NCBI RefSeq assembly: GCF_958295425.1
Contig: NC_081148.1
Span: 10,883,466 to 10,947,465, forward strand
Length of the DNA: 64,000 nucleotides
From: Solea solea
Lineage: Eukaryota > Chordata > Actinopteri > Pleuronectiformes > Soleidae
Reading direction: 5' to 3'
The notes below the pieces were generated by a model. It had not been told where the DNA came from. It made no database searches and saw only the letters and a list, made by a program, of their open reading frames with translations. How positions within the stretch are numbered: position 1 is the stretch's first letter; each line of letters starts with the position of its first letter. A program made the position numbers and the translations under genes. Below are positions 10,924-22,613 of the stretch, piece by piece.

Positions 10924-11959
10924 GGTAATCCAGATAAGACGTTTGGTGTGATTTTTCTCATTCATCACAACCACTGAGGTGTTGCAGAGTCCAACCCCGG
11001 GTGGATGTAGGTACAATGTTGTTTGCTGCTATGTGTGTTTATCTACACCGTTGCCAGGTCTTGGGCAACTTTTGAAGTGCTGCCAGTGGTTGAATGTTTT
11101 CGTCCACGGGTTGAGTAGACCTGTTTTAGATACACAACAAGGACCAAGGCGGCGAGAGATCCCAAACAATGTAAACAAGCTGTAAAACATTCGTTTTAGC
11201 CCACTTTGAGATTCCTTTAAGACACCATTATACATAGCCCATTCACACACATTGTAGGACTTTTGTCAAACTGTTGCCAAATAACCTGGATAGACTGCTT
11301 TTTTATTGACACACAAAACATTTATCACATTTGGCAATGACAGAAATGCTGCTAGGTTTTAAAAGCAGTGTGACAGCAGTATATTTTGACTTCTGGTCTT
11401 GGGCTATTGGGGTTGATTTGGGCTAGTTTTGTTATAACCCTGCACATCTGTACTGGAAACAGATACAAGTATAAGGAAAGGAACCCTATAGCATATGAAC
11501 TGCATGTTTGTGCTTGTGTTCTGCCCTTTTGCACAAAGTCGTGTATCCACGGGGCATCTGACATGAACTTAGAGGGGCAGCGTGAGGTTAAGTTGTACAA
11601 GACAGAAACCCCTCTTACCTCAGGCACTCTATCACTTTCTCACTTAACCACTCACTCCCTCTGCTCACACCATCCCTCTTTCTCTCTCTCTCTCGCTCAC
11701 TCTCATTTGCTGTTTATTTGTGCAGGTTTCACTAATCAGTCTGATGTTTTGTCTCCTGACTGGCTGCGGTAATGAGGTTCTGCAGGTCAGCAGTAGATCC
11801 TTATCCTTTTGACTGTGTGTGTGTCTGTGAGTCTGTGTGTTATATGCTACTGCACACAGATACATGCTTTTAATTTACCTGCTTGAACGCTGGTGTAGTC
11901 CAACATATGGAGCTGGTTCTAAACCACTCCACTCACACATGCACTATCTCTCCCTCTTT

Positions 11960-11961
<2 letters not shown>
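10922..11961. other. unannotated unique sequence
   Basis: No recognisable exon. A TC-rich run lies near 11675-11700. Confidence 0.5.

Positions 11962-12012
<51 letters not shown>
11962..12012. repeat. (CA)n microsatellite
   Basis: 51 bp of perfect CA, forming the left border of the 'gtcctcac' repeat that follows. Confidence 0.95.
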
Positions 12013-12018
<6 letters not shown>

Positions 12019-12282
12019 GCTTCATTCATAGTGAGGACCCTCATAGGCATAATGCAATCCTTAGCTCCTTACCCCTAACCATAACCATCACAACTAAGTG
12101 CCTAAACCCAATTCTAACCCTAACCCTAGAACCAGGTCTTAACCTCCAAAACGCCCTTTAAAGATGTGAGGACTAGCCAAAATGTCCTCACTTTGCCAAA
12201 ATGTCCTCACTCGGTATGGTGATTTTTTTATGTCCTCACAAAGCGACAAATACAAGAACACACACACACCCACACCCACACA
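12013..12282 (+). repeat. 'gtcctcac' teleost repeat with telomere-like words
   Basis: It contains GTGAGGACCC near its start, then a run of 'ctaaccctaaccctag' (telomere-like CCCTAA words), two 'aaaatgtcctcact' phrases and 'gtcctcacaaag', and ends in a CA tract. Relatives are at 22394-22589, 24690-24885 and, split by an insertion, 24886-25300. CA tracts flank it on both sides. Confidence 0.6.
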
Positions 12283-13006
12283 CTGATTGATGACCTAGTT
12301 CATGTGGTCATGTGAAATAGAGGAGACCTGGGCAGGTCATTACTTTCTGATATCCGTCTGTCAATACCTTTCACTGGGGATTATTGTGGTTGCTAAGTTA
12401 AACATACAGTGTAACGTTAATATGCGCAAACATGTACTTGTTTTTGTATCCCAGTGGGGACCGGGGAACTGAATGCACACCAAAGCATGGTCCCATGAGT
12501 CACATCATCTCCACAGATCCACAGTTTTGATTTTATGAACCATAACCATAACCATCACAACTAAGTGCCTAAACCCAATTCTAACCCTAACCCTAGAACC
12601 AGGTCTTAACCTCCAAAACGCCCTTTAAAGATGTGAGGACTAGCCAAAATGTCCTCACTTTGCCAAAATGTCCTCACTCGGTATGGTGATTTTTTTATGT
12701 CCTCACAAAGCGACAAATACAAGAACACACACACACCCACACCCACACACTGATTGATGACCTAGTTCATGTGGTCATGTGAAATAGAGGAGACCTGGGC
12801 AGGTCATTACTTTCTGATATCCGTCTGTCAATACCTTTCACTGGGGATTATTGTGGTTGCTAAGTTAAACATACAGTGTAACGTTAATATGCGCAAACAT
12901 GTACTTGTTTTTGTATCCCAGTGGGGACCGGGGAACTGAATGCACACCAAAGCATGGTCCCATGAGTCACATCATCTCCACAGATCCACAGTTTTGATTT
13001 TATGAA
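12076..13006. repeat. perfect tandem duplication of a 467-bp unit
   Basis: 12076-12539 and 12543-13006 are the same 464 bp, offset by 467, with 3 bp (CCA) between them. Reading the two side by side I found no difference, including the CA tract and the T7 run, which mutate fastest. Each unit contains most of a 'gtcctcac' repeat and about 255 bp of flanking DNA. It is either a very recent duplication or an assembly duplicate. Confidence 0.95.
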
Positions 13007-13125
13007 TCAGGTTACAGTTAGTGTCAGCGGATGGGTAAAAATCTTAGCTGTAATAGTAAGGTAAGGGTAAGAGGCTTAAGGAATGCTTAATGTCAATAAG
13101 CTGTCCCCATAGGTATAGTAAAATA

Positions 13126-13128
<3 letters not shown>

Positions 13129-13162
<34 letters not shown>
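13129..13162. repeat. (TG)n microsatellite
   Basis: 34 bp of perfect GT at the end of a stretch (13010-13128) with repeat-like 'ggtaagggtaag' words and 'ctgtccccatagg'. Confidence 0.9.
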
Positions 13163-13165
<3 letters not shown>

Positions 13166-13334
13166 AGGTATGCACTGAAACCTCTCTTGCTTGGGGAGAT
13201 GAATGAGTTTTGGAAAGTGCCACATAACCACGCCTGAGTCTTAAGAGGATGTGTCCAGATCAGGAGATATGAACTAAAAACCCAGTTTTCCCACACACAT
13301 GCACACAGGCACGCACACACAAGGGGAATAAGAT

Positions 13335-13366
<32 letters not shown>

Positions 13367-13634
13367 CGAGGCCGACTAAAATGCATCATGTGTTTAACAT
13401 CCAACAGGTTAAACATTTCTCTCTTCAGTCATCTTTTTCTGAGAAATGGTCACCTCATCTTTTCCAGTACCAGCAAACACTCTGACTGACTTCTCTGTGG
13501 AAACAAATACATCCAAAAACAAGGAAGCCCAGAGAGAAAAGTTATTTCCCTTTCCTGTATTTTTGTATCCATCAATTAGAAGAAAAAAAATAATGTTATA
13601 CTTATTAGCAAGAACCACAGCACACTGGGACGAC
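13163..13634. other. unannotated sequence with a (GA)n tract
   Basis: A 27-bp perfect GA tract lies at 13340-13366. Nothing coding is recognised. Confidence 0.6.
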
Positions 13635-13664
13635 TTTTATTCATGAGTGAACTCATGAATAAAA
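13635..13664. repeat. perfect inverted repeat, 14-bp arms, 2-nt loop
   Basis: TTTTATTCATGAGT (13635-13648) and its exact complement (13651-13664) are separated by GA only. A near-perfect palindrome of this kind can extrude a cruciform and suggests template switching. Confidence 0.85.
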
Positions 13665-13921
13665 CTAACTAAAGTCATTTCAGTATACAGAGGTTGTTCT
13701 CTCTTCCATTTCTGTTCCTGTGATTGGCCAGCACCTCTGTGTTTTTGGGTTACGGTGAAATCTCTAAAAAGTCAGAGAGTTAGAGAACAGACATGGAGAG
13801 AGCTTTCAGCTCACATACTGTAAATCTGTGGAAGACATGCTATACATATACAATATATTATGTGTAATGATTTCATCCTCTTGTTATTGCCCATGAGGTC
13901 CCCATGTGTTGTTCCACTATG

Positions 13922-13947
13922 AAAAAAAAAGGGGGGGGGGGGGGGGG
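13922..13947. repeat. A9-G17 homopolymer junction
   Basis: Nine A (13922-13930) followed by seventeen G (13931-13947). A G17 run is unusually long for vertebrate DNA and can form a G-quadruplex; its length is also prone to sequencing error. Confidence 0.9.
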
Positions 13948-15067
13948 TGTAAAAATCCACACTACTCTAATATTAAGGTTAACATCAATTGGAAGGGAGA
14001 CAAATGGAAAAAAGGAGGTATACACAGTACAGTACCTGACATACTGTATATTATATAAAATAAACCATCCAGTGGGTCCAGCTGGGAAATTACATTTAGT
14101 GGACTTGGAGGTACAAAGAAGAAGCACATGGAAATGCTCAAGGCAAACTATACTGAATATGACACCACTTCTAAAAACACATTTGACTCTTGCTGATGAT
14201 CACCGCAGCTTGCAGCGTTGTTTATTCTCCACTAATGAACGATACTGCACAGAATGAGCTCACTGACGTTTCTGTGTGATCCTGCAGCTGTCAGATTCAT
14301 CTAGAGACAGAAAGGATCTGATGAAATCTGATGGGGGGGGGGGACTATCAGGTCTCACACAACGGAATTACACAAGGCAGCGTGGTAAGATAACTCCACC
14401 TGTTTCCAATGCTGCAACTTTTCACTCACTGGGACCCACAAGTCAGGCCTCAGTGTGTGCTCAGAGGAACATCACTGGGGGAATTTTAAAACACAAACTG
14501 AACAGTGCCTTTACTCATGACGGAGGTATTATTGTCCGGACAGCATAAGCAGCCACTGGCACAGGAGTGCGAGTCAAATAATGAAATCTGCGGTTGATAT
14601 AAAAGATTAACAGTGGTGAAAAAATATGTGACTTATGAGAGAGTCTGCGTGTTTGAATGTTGAGTGGGTGGTGATCATCAGTGAACCCTAAACGCATTAG
14701 ATTGATCACATGTGGCCGGCATGGTCTTCCCATCTTTCACCATCCACTCACGTACAGTGAGCCCCGACTCCCCAAGCACTTGTTGTTCTACTGATTTCGC
14801 TGACTGTGCACATAAAGTCTGGGAAAACTCCCCAAGCCAAGGACAAGAGGACTTTGACAGTCATTATTGTTGCCACATCTGCTGGTTTCACTCAAGTCAA
14901 ATTCCCCAAGCACTAATACCTGCTAGATAACTTCATGCAGACGGAGGACGAGGTGACAATGTCAACACCAGGGGGCAGTCTAACACAAAGCATAAGATCC
15001 ATGTAGCCCTGACTCACTTACATTCTGGTGAGGCTGAGCCGTGTGCTGGTTGATCACACACAGGCAT
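13948..15067. other. unannotated unique sequence
   Basis: A G11 run lies at 14333-14343. No exon or RNA gene is recognised. A CTCF-like site is listed separately. Confidence 0.5.
14962..14980 (+). promoter_or_regulatory. CTCF-like site
   Basis: TCAACACCAGGGGGCAGTC matches the 19-base CTCF consensus with two mismatches and has the full CCAGGGGGCAG core. It points right, divergent from the site at 9011-9029. Confidence 0.35.
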
Positions 15068-15082
15068 GTTGCTGGGAGCAAC
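15068..15082. promoter_or_regulatory. palindromic RFX X-box-like site
   Basis: GTTGCTGGGAGCAAC has perfectly complementary 6-nt arms around a 3-nt spacer and fits the RFX X-box (GTNRCY-N(0-3)-RGYAAC). RFX factors regulate ciliary and other genes. Confidence 0.35.
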
Positions 15083-15465
15083 AGCACCATCCAAATCTGG
15101 CACAAACAGCTCTCTTTTTGTTTATACAGATGATCATCACTTTGTAATCGCCCCGTTTTTCAACCAACTTTGTGAACACAGCCATTTAGTATTTAATGGC
15201 CTTGTTTAACACTCATTAAGCCATTAGAAAGTGCAGAGCCGCTGAACGTCGGCCCAGTTAGACAAAAGGGGGCACAGAATGGACAGCTTTATTCTGTCTT
15301 TGGCCTCTGCTGTTCTCTGTTCAATATGTACCCTCTCCTCCTTTTCCTCACAGTTATATAAACAGCATCTGAGATAGCCAGCCACATCCTCTTCGTCAGA
15401 TTCCATTGAATGTGTACATAATGGCTGTGGTGTGGCTGTGCCGCTCTGGGGTGGAGGTCTCTCTC

Positions 15466-15496
<31 letters not shown>

Positions 15497-15701
15497 GTTT
15501 CTCTTGGTTGGTGGGACCCAGCGGCGGTGCTGCTATAGCGTCTGTTTAGCAGGGAAGCCAGCACTCCTTGATGTGGCTTCAGAGGAATGAGAGCCGCAGC
15601 CACAAAAGGAGCTGCATGGAGCTGCTTCACCAATCTGTAATATGAGTCACAAAACAACACCAGGCACCTCCAGCCATGCTCCCTCACTGTGTGTGTGTTT
15701 A

Positions 15702-15736
<35 letters not shown>

Positions 15737-16331
15737 CATACTTGTGAATGGGTTTGATTGCAGGCCTGTGTATTTCTGTGTTTACACTAATGCACGTACT
15801 AAACTTCCAGATTTCTGTACACATGTTTGTAGTGTATGAAGGCATGTGGTGTGTGAAGGTTGTGTGGTGTGTTAAGTGTAGATGCTGTGTGTGGTTAAGA
15901 TAAGTTGAATGCCATTTATCCGTGGCAGGAATGTGTTTGTGTGTGTGTGTGTGTGTTTGACTGTGTACGCCTGCGTTTCAGACTTGCATTCTGATGTGTA
16001 GCATGTTCAGGTGTGTGACTTATGATGTTCACTGATGACAACAACAATATGTTCACTCAGTACATCCAGTGACATGATAGTCATGCAATAATACCATTGC
16101 ATAATTATCATTATTATTGTTATTATTATTATTATTATTGATAATAATAATAAAGGAACTGCTAAAGGAAGTGTCACATTTTAAGTGTACAGAGGTGTCA
16201 ACAAAATGTGCAGTATAATGAAATGTCCACATTGTGGACAGTAGGATAGTTCTGCAGGGCATTAGTCTTGTTATTGCTAAAGTTTGAATGAGTCAGCAGA
16301 ATTTTACTGCTGTAAATATCTGATAGGAACC
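15083..16331. other. unannotated sequence with several microsatellites
   Basis: It holds (TCTG)n near 15463-15490, (TC)n at 15704-15733, (GT)n at 15938-15956 and an (ATT)n/(AAT)n run at 16111-16153, whose two halves are inverted repeats of each other. No exon is recognised. Confidence 0.6.
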
Positions 16332-16888
16332 CAGTTTTATGTCTTTTATAAAGTACCTAAAAGGGATACTTGAGTAAAAGTACAAGTAATTGACCATAAA
16401 ATGACTTTGGTAATATTACTTAAGTAAAAGTCTTAAAGGATGAGACACTTACTGTACTTAAGTATCAAAAGTAATCTTAGGATATAAAATGTAATTAAGT
16501 AAAAGTAAAATTGAGGCGTAATGATTCAGCCATGGTCACTCAGTAATAGGGCGAGTTGTCTTTCCACTGGAAGGTAGTGGGTTCAATTCCTGGCTCTGTT
16601 AGTCTATATCTGTCCTAGGGCAAGACACTTAACCCCACCTTGAAGTGTGTGAATGTGTTAATTGCAAAACTGTAGAGTAAAGCAGTTCATCAAGACTCGA
16701 AAAGCTCTATATAAATACAGACCATTACCAATTCCGCTTCTTCTACTGATTTTAATGAGTAAGATAGTTAGAGGAAATTATTGGAGTAAAAGTAAAAGTT
16801 GCCAGATATATAAGTGAAGTACAGATATGTGAATTTTGTACTTAAGTACAGTACCTAAGTATTTGTACTTTGTTACACTACAACACTG
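16332..16888 (+). mobile_element. hAT-type miniature transposon carrying an internal SINE, copy 2 (fullest)
   Basis: The right end CTACAACACTG (ends 16888) is the complement of the CAGTGTTG terminus of copy 1. The left end is less certain; CAGTTTTATG at 16332 is the best candidate and no convincing target duplication is visible. The body has repeated 'acttaagtaaaagt' words. A SINE (16523-16730) lies between the phrases 'aagtaaaagtaaaattgag' and 'cttcttctactgatttt', both matched at the same place in copy 1. Confidence 0.65.
16523..16730 (+). repeat. tRNA-derived SINE with an L2-like tail, inside the hAT-like element
   Basis: A box-like CACTCAGTAATAGGG, B box GGGTTCAATTCC, then 'gggcaagacacttaacccc' and the tail 'aaaagctctatataaatacag' followed by 'accattacca'. 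This is the typical layout of teleost tRNA SINEs that borrow an L2 LINE 3' end. It is the most complete of the three SINE copies nested in this transposon family. Confidence 0.75.
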
Positions 16889-17707
16889 CTAACATCTGGA
16901 CCATGCCACAGTTGCAAATGTATTATTGTTGAGGTTACAAGAAAAAAACATTTTATTAGTTTATTTTACAAGATTGTCTAAGGACTGGAAAATCTTAATA
17001 CGGCAAAGTTACTAGTAACTACAACTTGCTAATTAGTTACTTTCTTACATTGTTGGCTGGAGCAGAGGTTGCATCATTTTTTCTTGAAAGGATATTTTTG
17101 GATCAAACAGCCCAGTGAAGTTTTATCATAGCTATGAAAAGAACTTATTAACGGGTGGGAACCAATAATTAGGACAGTTAAGCTTTTTATGGGGATTATA
17201 ATAAAGTAATAGTAATGCAGTTGGAATTCTAATGCAGTACGGTGGAACAGTGATTCAGGGAGCCAGGAAATCTTTTCACCGTGAAAGACTTTGGTGGACA
17301 ATCAGGATTCATCTGACAGATGTCCCAACTTGTGCCATTTGTCCCAAAGAGCATCTTTGAAGCCATGACCTTTTGTTTTTAATGAACCCGACGTACTTTG
17401 TATTTTCAAACATCAGTTTTCCATTACCTACCCCTCCAATACATAACATTTAAGAAGAAAAAGCCCTATTGTCTGTGCAACTGCACGCACACAGACTCTC
17501 ATTCACACACATCTACATGTATCTGTGTTCATGATAAATAATAATGAATAAAGATAAAAGCATATTGCAAGCATCGGGATTATAAAAAGAACATCATTTA
17601 TATACTAAATTACTAAATACTAAATAAGCAGTGAGGTTGGTGTTGCAGTTTTGAATATTTTACATATAGTCCCTTTAAATGAAGCACCCCAGGTTTCAGG
17701 AAGCCAA
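16889..17707. other. unannotated unique sequence
   Basis: AT-rich, no recognisable exon or repeat family. Confidence 0.5.
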
Positions 17708-17723
17708 GGGGGGGGGGGGGGGG
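17708..17723. repeat. G16 homopolymer
   Basis: Sixteen consecutive G. Potential G-quadruplex; length may be a read artefact. Confidence 0.9.
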
Positions 17724-17918
17724 TGTTGGCGGTATCAGTTAAAAGCTCAATGTATTATTTTTCTCTCTTTCTCTGTCATCATCATCATCAGTTTGGAAAA
17801 TCCCAGTGTTCACCTGCTGCATCCATTTCTGGGAAAAGTAAAACTGAAGAAATTCCCATAATCCTCCTCCTTTCTGTTTGGCCATCAAGGTTTGGTCTGC
17901 AGAGGCACACATTGCACA

Positions 17919-18056
17919 GTGTGTGCGTGTGTGTGTGTGTGTGTACTTGTGCGTTACCTCTTTAGGACCTTTTCAGGCATATATTTTTCTGCCATAGTCC
18001 TAGTGGGGACCAAAACCTGGTCCTAATGAGGCAGAACCTCATATCTGAGAGACTGG
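17919..18056 (+). repeat. 'agtggggaccaaaacctggtcc' type repeat, left part
   Basis: It starts at a TG microsatellite (17919-17944) and continues through 'acctctttaggacc' and 'agtggggaccaaaacctgg'. Its likely continuation ('aactggttaagtttaggg', 18301 onward) lies beyond the hAT-like element, which appears to have inserted into it. Confidence 0.5.
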
Positions 18057-18300
18057 CAGTATTGTGTAAAAGGGATACTTGAGTAAAAGTTGATGTCACT
18101 AATTATAATATTACTGAGCAATGGTGGCAGCTCAGTGGCAGGGATATTTGTCTTTCAACTGGAAGGTTATGGGTTCAATTCCTGGCTCTGCTAGTCCTGC
18201 AGTGAAACACTTACCATCAGACCATAACCAACTAAAGTAAAGTACAGATACGTGAATTTTGTACTTAGAAGTACAAATACTTTGTTACATTACAACACTG
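18057..18300 (+). mobile_element. hAT-type miniature transposon carrying an internal SINE, copy 3 (internally deleted)
   Basis: It runs from CAGTATTGTGTA (18057) to TACATTACAACACTG (18300), imperfect terminal inverted repeats. The flanking octamers GAGACTGG (18049-18056) and GGAACTGG (18301-18308) agree at 6 of 8 positions, as expected of an old hAT insertion. Inside, at about 18117-18230, is the same tRNA-like SINE, with a B box GGGTTCAATTCC and a shortened tail ending 'accataacca'. Much of the transposon body is missing compared with copy 2. Confidence 0.65.
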
Positions 18301-20089
18301 GGAACTGGTTAAGTTTAGGGCAAAGACTTGAATTGTCAGGGTTAGGCATTAACATGGTTAAGGTTGAGGATAACGCTTTGTTTAGGCTCTTTGGGGCAAA
18401 CTTTGCTTGTGATGTTGGGCTATATATATGTGTATATACAGTATATATATACAAATATATACATAAGAGACTTGATTTGACTATAGGCTGTCCAAATAAA
18501 GTGTCCTAAGAAAAATAGCTGCACAAACCTGTGTGTGTCAAAACATGTAGTAACCTTTCAGTCGCCAACACAATCACTTAGATGAACCATAGTAGGAGTT
18601 CAGAGGAAAGCGAAAATGTGTGCGTGCATGCATACACACATGTTCCAATGCATGCAAGGGAAGCTTTCAGCAACTGGTGTGAAGGAATCCAACTCCTGTG
18701 GCGGTGAGCCCCCCCCTCCTCCCTTTTTACTCTTTTTTTCCTCCCCTCTCTTCTCTCCTTTTCTCTTTCGCCCTCTTCATCATATCACTCTTGCATTGCC
18801 TGCCTTGGAGAGACAGCTGCGGAAGACATTATGTTATGCTATGTGTGTGTATGTGACAGAAAGATTCCTTTTGGGGAAAAAAGGGGAGAGAATAAAGGGA
18901 TGGGGAGGGAGTGTGACCATTGAGGAAGGAGAGAATTGGACACAGTGACAGCAGAAAGCACACTGAACTTTTGCTGACATATACGTCTGTACTCTGGTCT
19001 CAGAAACATTTGCATCTAGTTCAAAAACAACCCCTATGTAGCCCCTTCAACATATGTCTTGCAGATTTCCATCAGTTGTATAGTGTGTGTGTGGGCATGT
19101 GGGGAGAGGAGGGGGGTGTAGGTGGGGGTCCTTTTGTGCTCAATCAAAAGGACAGTCATTCTCACACATTAGAACATTTGACCAAAGTTTGGAAATCTTA
19201 GAGTTCCTGTGTTTTGTGGGCGGGTTGGTGGGCTGACAGCTGATGGCTGCAGTTCAACTCTGATGTTTGTCTTTATGGTCATTTCACCACAGTCTTGAGG
19301 GGTCATTTCACCCACAATTTCAAAATTACCTATTCATCATAGAAAATTACATTTCACGGAAAAGAAAAGAGGGAAAAAAAACATAAACATTCATATTCAC
19401 TTTAACATGTTTACTATTCGAGTCTGTTGCAGCTGTGCTCCCCAGAAAGAATCAAAGCAGTCTCCTCTAATCACCTTTATTATTGTGGGCATGGAAGCAG
19501 GACTTTGATTTACTGGCAAACTTTTGCCCAACAGTTACTTGTTCCCACACGTGTAATGTGATGTGTAGAAAGTTGGTTGCATTGAGAGGAAATTCACCCA
19601 ATCTAAGTCAATCTTATTTAAGTTGATTCAACTCCCACTTCATTGTTTTGTTTTGTTTTAATCTTATTTACACATGTGCAAAGTTTGGCTTAATCTGTGG
19701 AACAGTTAAAGCTTCAAACTGCAGTGTTGGATTAGACTGTGTGATATCAGCCTCAGTAGATGTAGAGCACTGGGTATATGTTCGGGAAAAATATTTTAAA
19801 TATTTCATGTCATAGATTGTGTTAAACTTCCATATGAATGACATTAGGTTACTGATATTTGAATTGAAATTGAATCTAATTTCAACAATGTGGCGAGTAA
19901 TGGGAACAGCCATAATAGATGACAACCGATGCCACACCTGCAACGCCTTGTGATGTCAAAAATAAAAAATAAACCTAACACGTTTACAATAGGTTCTGTC
20001 ATCTCTGTGATGTTGACCAATGGGGGCACAACTGTACAATGTTGGAAGAGATGACGCCGCAATAAACCAAATGCAAAATTCAGTTCTGG
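18301..20089. other. unannotated sequence after the interrupted repeat
   Basis: To about 18390 it reads as the rest of the interrupted repeat ('gttaagtttaggg', 'cagggttaggc', 'ggttaaggttgagg'). Then come (TA)n-like tracts near 18420-18465, a C/T-rich stretch near 18710-18780 and otherwise featureless DNA. No exon is recognised. Confidence 0.5.
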
Positions 20090-20432
20090 CAGCAAGAAGA
20101 CCGGGGTTTGCGACCCGGTCGGAACAAGGGCCTTTACAGCACGTGCATGTTCTCCCTGTGTGTGCGTCGGTTTTCTCCGGGTTCTCCAGGTTTCCCGCCA
20201 CAGTCCAAAAACATGCAATATGGGGATTAGGTAAATTGGACACTCTAAATTGACCGTAGGTGAGAGTGTGAAAGTGAGTGGTTGTTTGTCTCTATGTGTG
20301 GCCCTGTGATGGACTGGCGACCTGTCCAGGGTGTGATCCGCCTTTCACACTATGTCAAGCTGAGATTGGCGCCAGCGCCCCTGAGACCCTCATGCAGAGG
20401 ATAAAGCGGTAGAAGATGAGTGAGTGAGTGAG
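20090..20432 (-). repeat. abundant teleost interspersed repeat, copy B
   Basis: The fullest copy, inverted relative to copy A. It reads 'cagcaagaagaccggggtttgc' (B-box-like), 'catgttctccctgtgtg', 'ccacagtccaaaaacatgc', 'gacctgtccagggtg', and ends 'gataaagcggtagaagatg' with a (GAGT)n run. The tRNA-like head suggests a SINE ancestry. Confidence 0.75.
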
Positions 20433-22374
20433 GAAGGGAGTTATTGTTCTGCTGCATGGTGGAACTGTGAAACAGAGGACAGGTTTGTCAAGCTGTGACA
20501 ACAAGAAGCGTCGCTACACCTCAGTCACAAGGAGAAGGGGCTTCCATTGACGTCACGCACATCTTTCAAGGTGATTGGCTTGGGAGCAATGGACATGGCA
20601 AGAATTAACACACATTATCACTTCATTTACAGATGAAAGCATCAGCAGTGCATAAGGAAAGTGCAAAGACAGGATAGAGTGCAGTGAAGTATGTTTTATT
20701 GGCATGTCCATGCTGCATCTGTATATATATATATGTATATATTCATATTAGCTGCAGGGCTATCACAGTGTATTTACAGTGTACTAATCATAGTGCGAGT
20801 CAGTGTGCAGTTTGTGGCAGAGCTCTGGATGTGGCTCCTTTATTAAAATGTTAACCAGGCCACATGGACAATGGATGCACTGTTTGTCCTGCTGTCCTCC
20901 TGATGCTGAACTATGCGTCTCCCTCTGCTCTCCTCTCTCAGTCTCCTTCTCTGTATCTCTCTTTCTGCCGCCTTCCTCTCCCTCTTTATCTTTTGAGACA
21001 TCCATTAGTCTTGACTGTCTTTTGAAACCACAAGCCCACAAACACAGAGCCATTTTTTTTTTTTGGTTCTACCATCTATCTTTTGCCTTTTTCTCTTATT
21101 CTCCTTTGTGTCTGTGTCTTATTTTCCCCCCTCTCTGCGCTGTGGTTACTTTTATCAGTCCTCTTTAGTTTCAACCTGAACACATTTCAACTCTGTATGA
21201 ACCAAGTGCTCATAAATCTGATTATGCTCAGGCACGCTAACATTACTGAATTACCTTTGCATAAGCGTGTGTGTGTGTTTATATGCATCAGTGTGGTTTT
21301 GATGGTATCGGCGGGGTGCGCACATCACGATGCAGATGTCGAATTGTTCATGTCTGTTTACTTGAGTGAATAAACGGGAGAGATAAATATTTCAGCAGAA
21401 TTTTCCTTAAAGTCCAATATCCAGAGTTGTTATGTTGCCATACGTGACAATAAAATTCACAGCAAAAGTAAAAGACAACATTTTTTATTTACTTTCCATG
21501 TGTATTATTGTGGCCGCTACCAAATTAAATCATAGTAAGCTGTTTTCACATTATGTTTTGTAAAGTCCAATTTAAGCCTGTTAAACTCATGGTCAGGTCA
21601 TTATTTAGCAACACAGTATTCAGAGAAAAGTACCGTTGTTATGGTTACTCAACGTTTAATATACTTGGCTCAATCATTTAAAAATGGTGGTTAAACCTTT
21701 GGCCAGATCTTTATTAGGTGTTCTGATTTATGATTTTCTCGACGTCTGCCAAGTATTTTTCTGTGGTCATGCTGTAATGTTTTATGATTATTGTAATAGT
21801 GGGACTAGCCTTATTATTTATGTTAGTACTCTGTGGTGCTGCCCCAAACTGACACACAGCTAAAAACACTCACAATTACACTGGCTTGGAAACAGTCAGT
21901 TGAAGCCAGCTTTCATATAAGATATACTGATGTCAGGCTCTGAAATACACTGACGAAAATTGCCCCGCGTTAAACACAAAGCTACCACCACCTGCTGCTT
22001 CTCAGAGTAGATACATAAATGTCAAATTGTGCAAATACAGTATTTGTGTACTTTGGCTTGTGACTCTCGTGTGTGGTTCCAGGTCTGTTAGAATCAGCGC
22101 AGTTCAACCGGGAGAGTTTTTGTGTTCCTCCAGGCCTGGTATCGGGTTCACTGTTCCCTAAGGATCAGCTCTGAGGCCAGAGTGGAGAGGGGTAAGGGGC
22201 TGTGATCTGTGGGTAAGTTGAGGTACCCCCCACATGTAGGGCCATATTGAGGATCAAAGTGGCCCTGACACCCTTTGGTCCCATGGGCCATGTAGCCCTC
22301 ACCCCCATCTGCCCCAGATTTCCATGCATCAAAGCTATCGATCATGACAGAGAAACAGGTGGAGTGTTCTGCGG
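20433..22374. other. unannotated sequence with a CRE and reverse CCAAT box
   Basis: The consensus CRE TGACGTCA occurs at 20548-20555 (TTGACGTCACGCAC), with a reverse CCAAT box (GATTGGCT) 17 bp on. A short (TA)n run lies near 20721-20740. No exon is recognised. Confidence 0.5.
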
Positions 22375-22613
22375 CGTGTGTGTGTGTGTGTGTTCCTTAC
22401 TCATGTTGTGAGGACCTAAAGCTGTTCACATTATGGGGACGTTTCTTCGTCAATCATTACGTTTCAAGATGAGAACATGTTGTATTGTTGAGGATGAGGT
22501 TAGGGTTAGTAGTAGTTATGGTTAAGGTTAGAGTAAGTCTCCACGAAATGAAATGAATAAGTCAATTTAATGTCCCGTGAAGCCAGACTTTGTGTGTGTG
22601 TGTGTGTGTGTGT
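22375..22613 (-). repeat. 'gtcctcac' family repeat bracketed by two (TG)n tracts
   Basis: TG tracts at 22375-22393 and 22590-22613 enclose 'catgttgtgaggacc', 'ttatggggacg' and 'gaggttagggttagtag'. The layout, with microsatellites on both sides and TTAGGG-like words, matches the repeat at 12 kb. Confidence 0.5.

Noticed and set aside
10523..10951. 142-codon plus-strand frame
   Set aside because: Driven by GT and CA tracts read as (VC)n and (HT)n.
12114..12130. Interstitial telomere from CCCTAA words
   Set aside because: Only two or three units, embedded in a dispersed repeat found elsewhere in the window; not a telomeric array.
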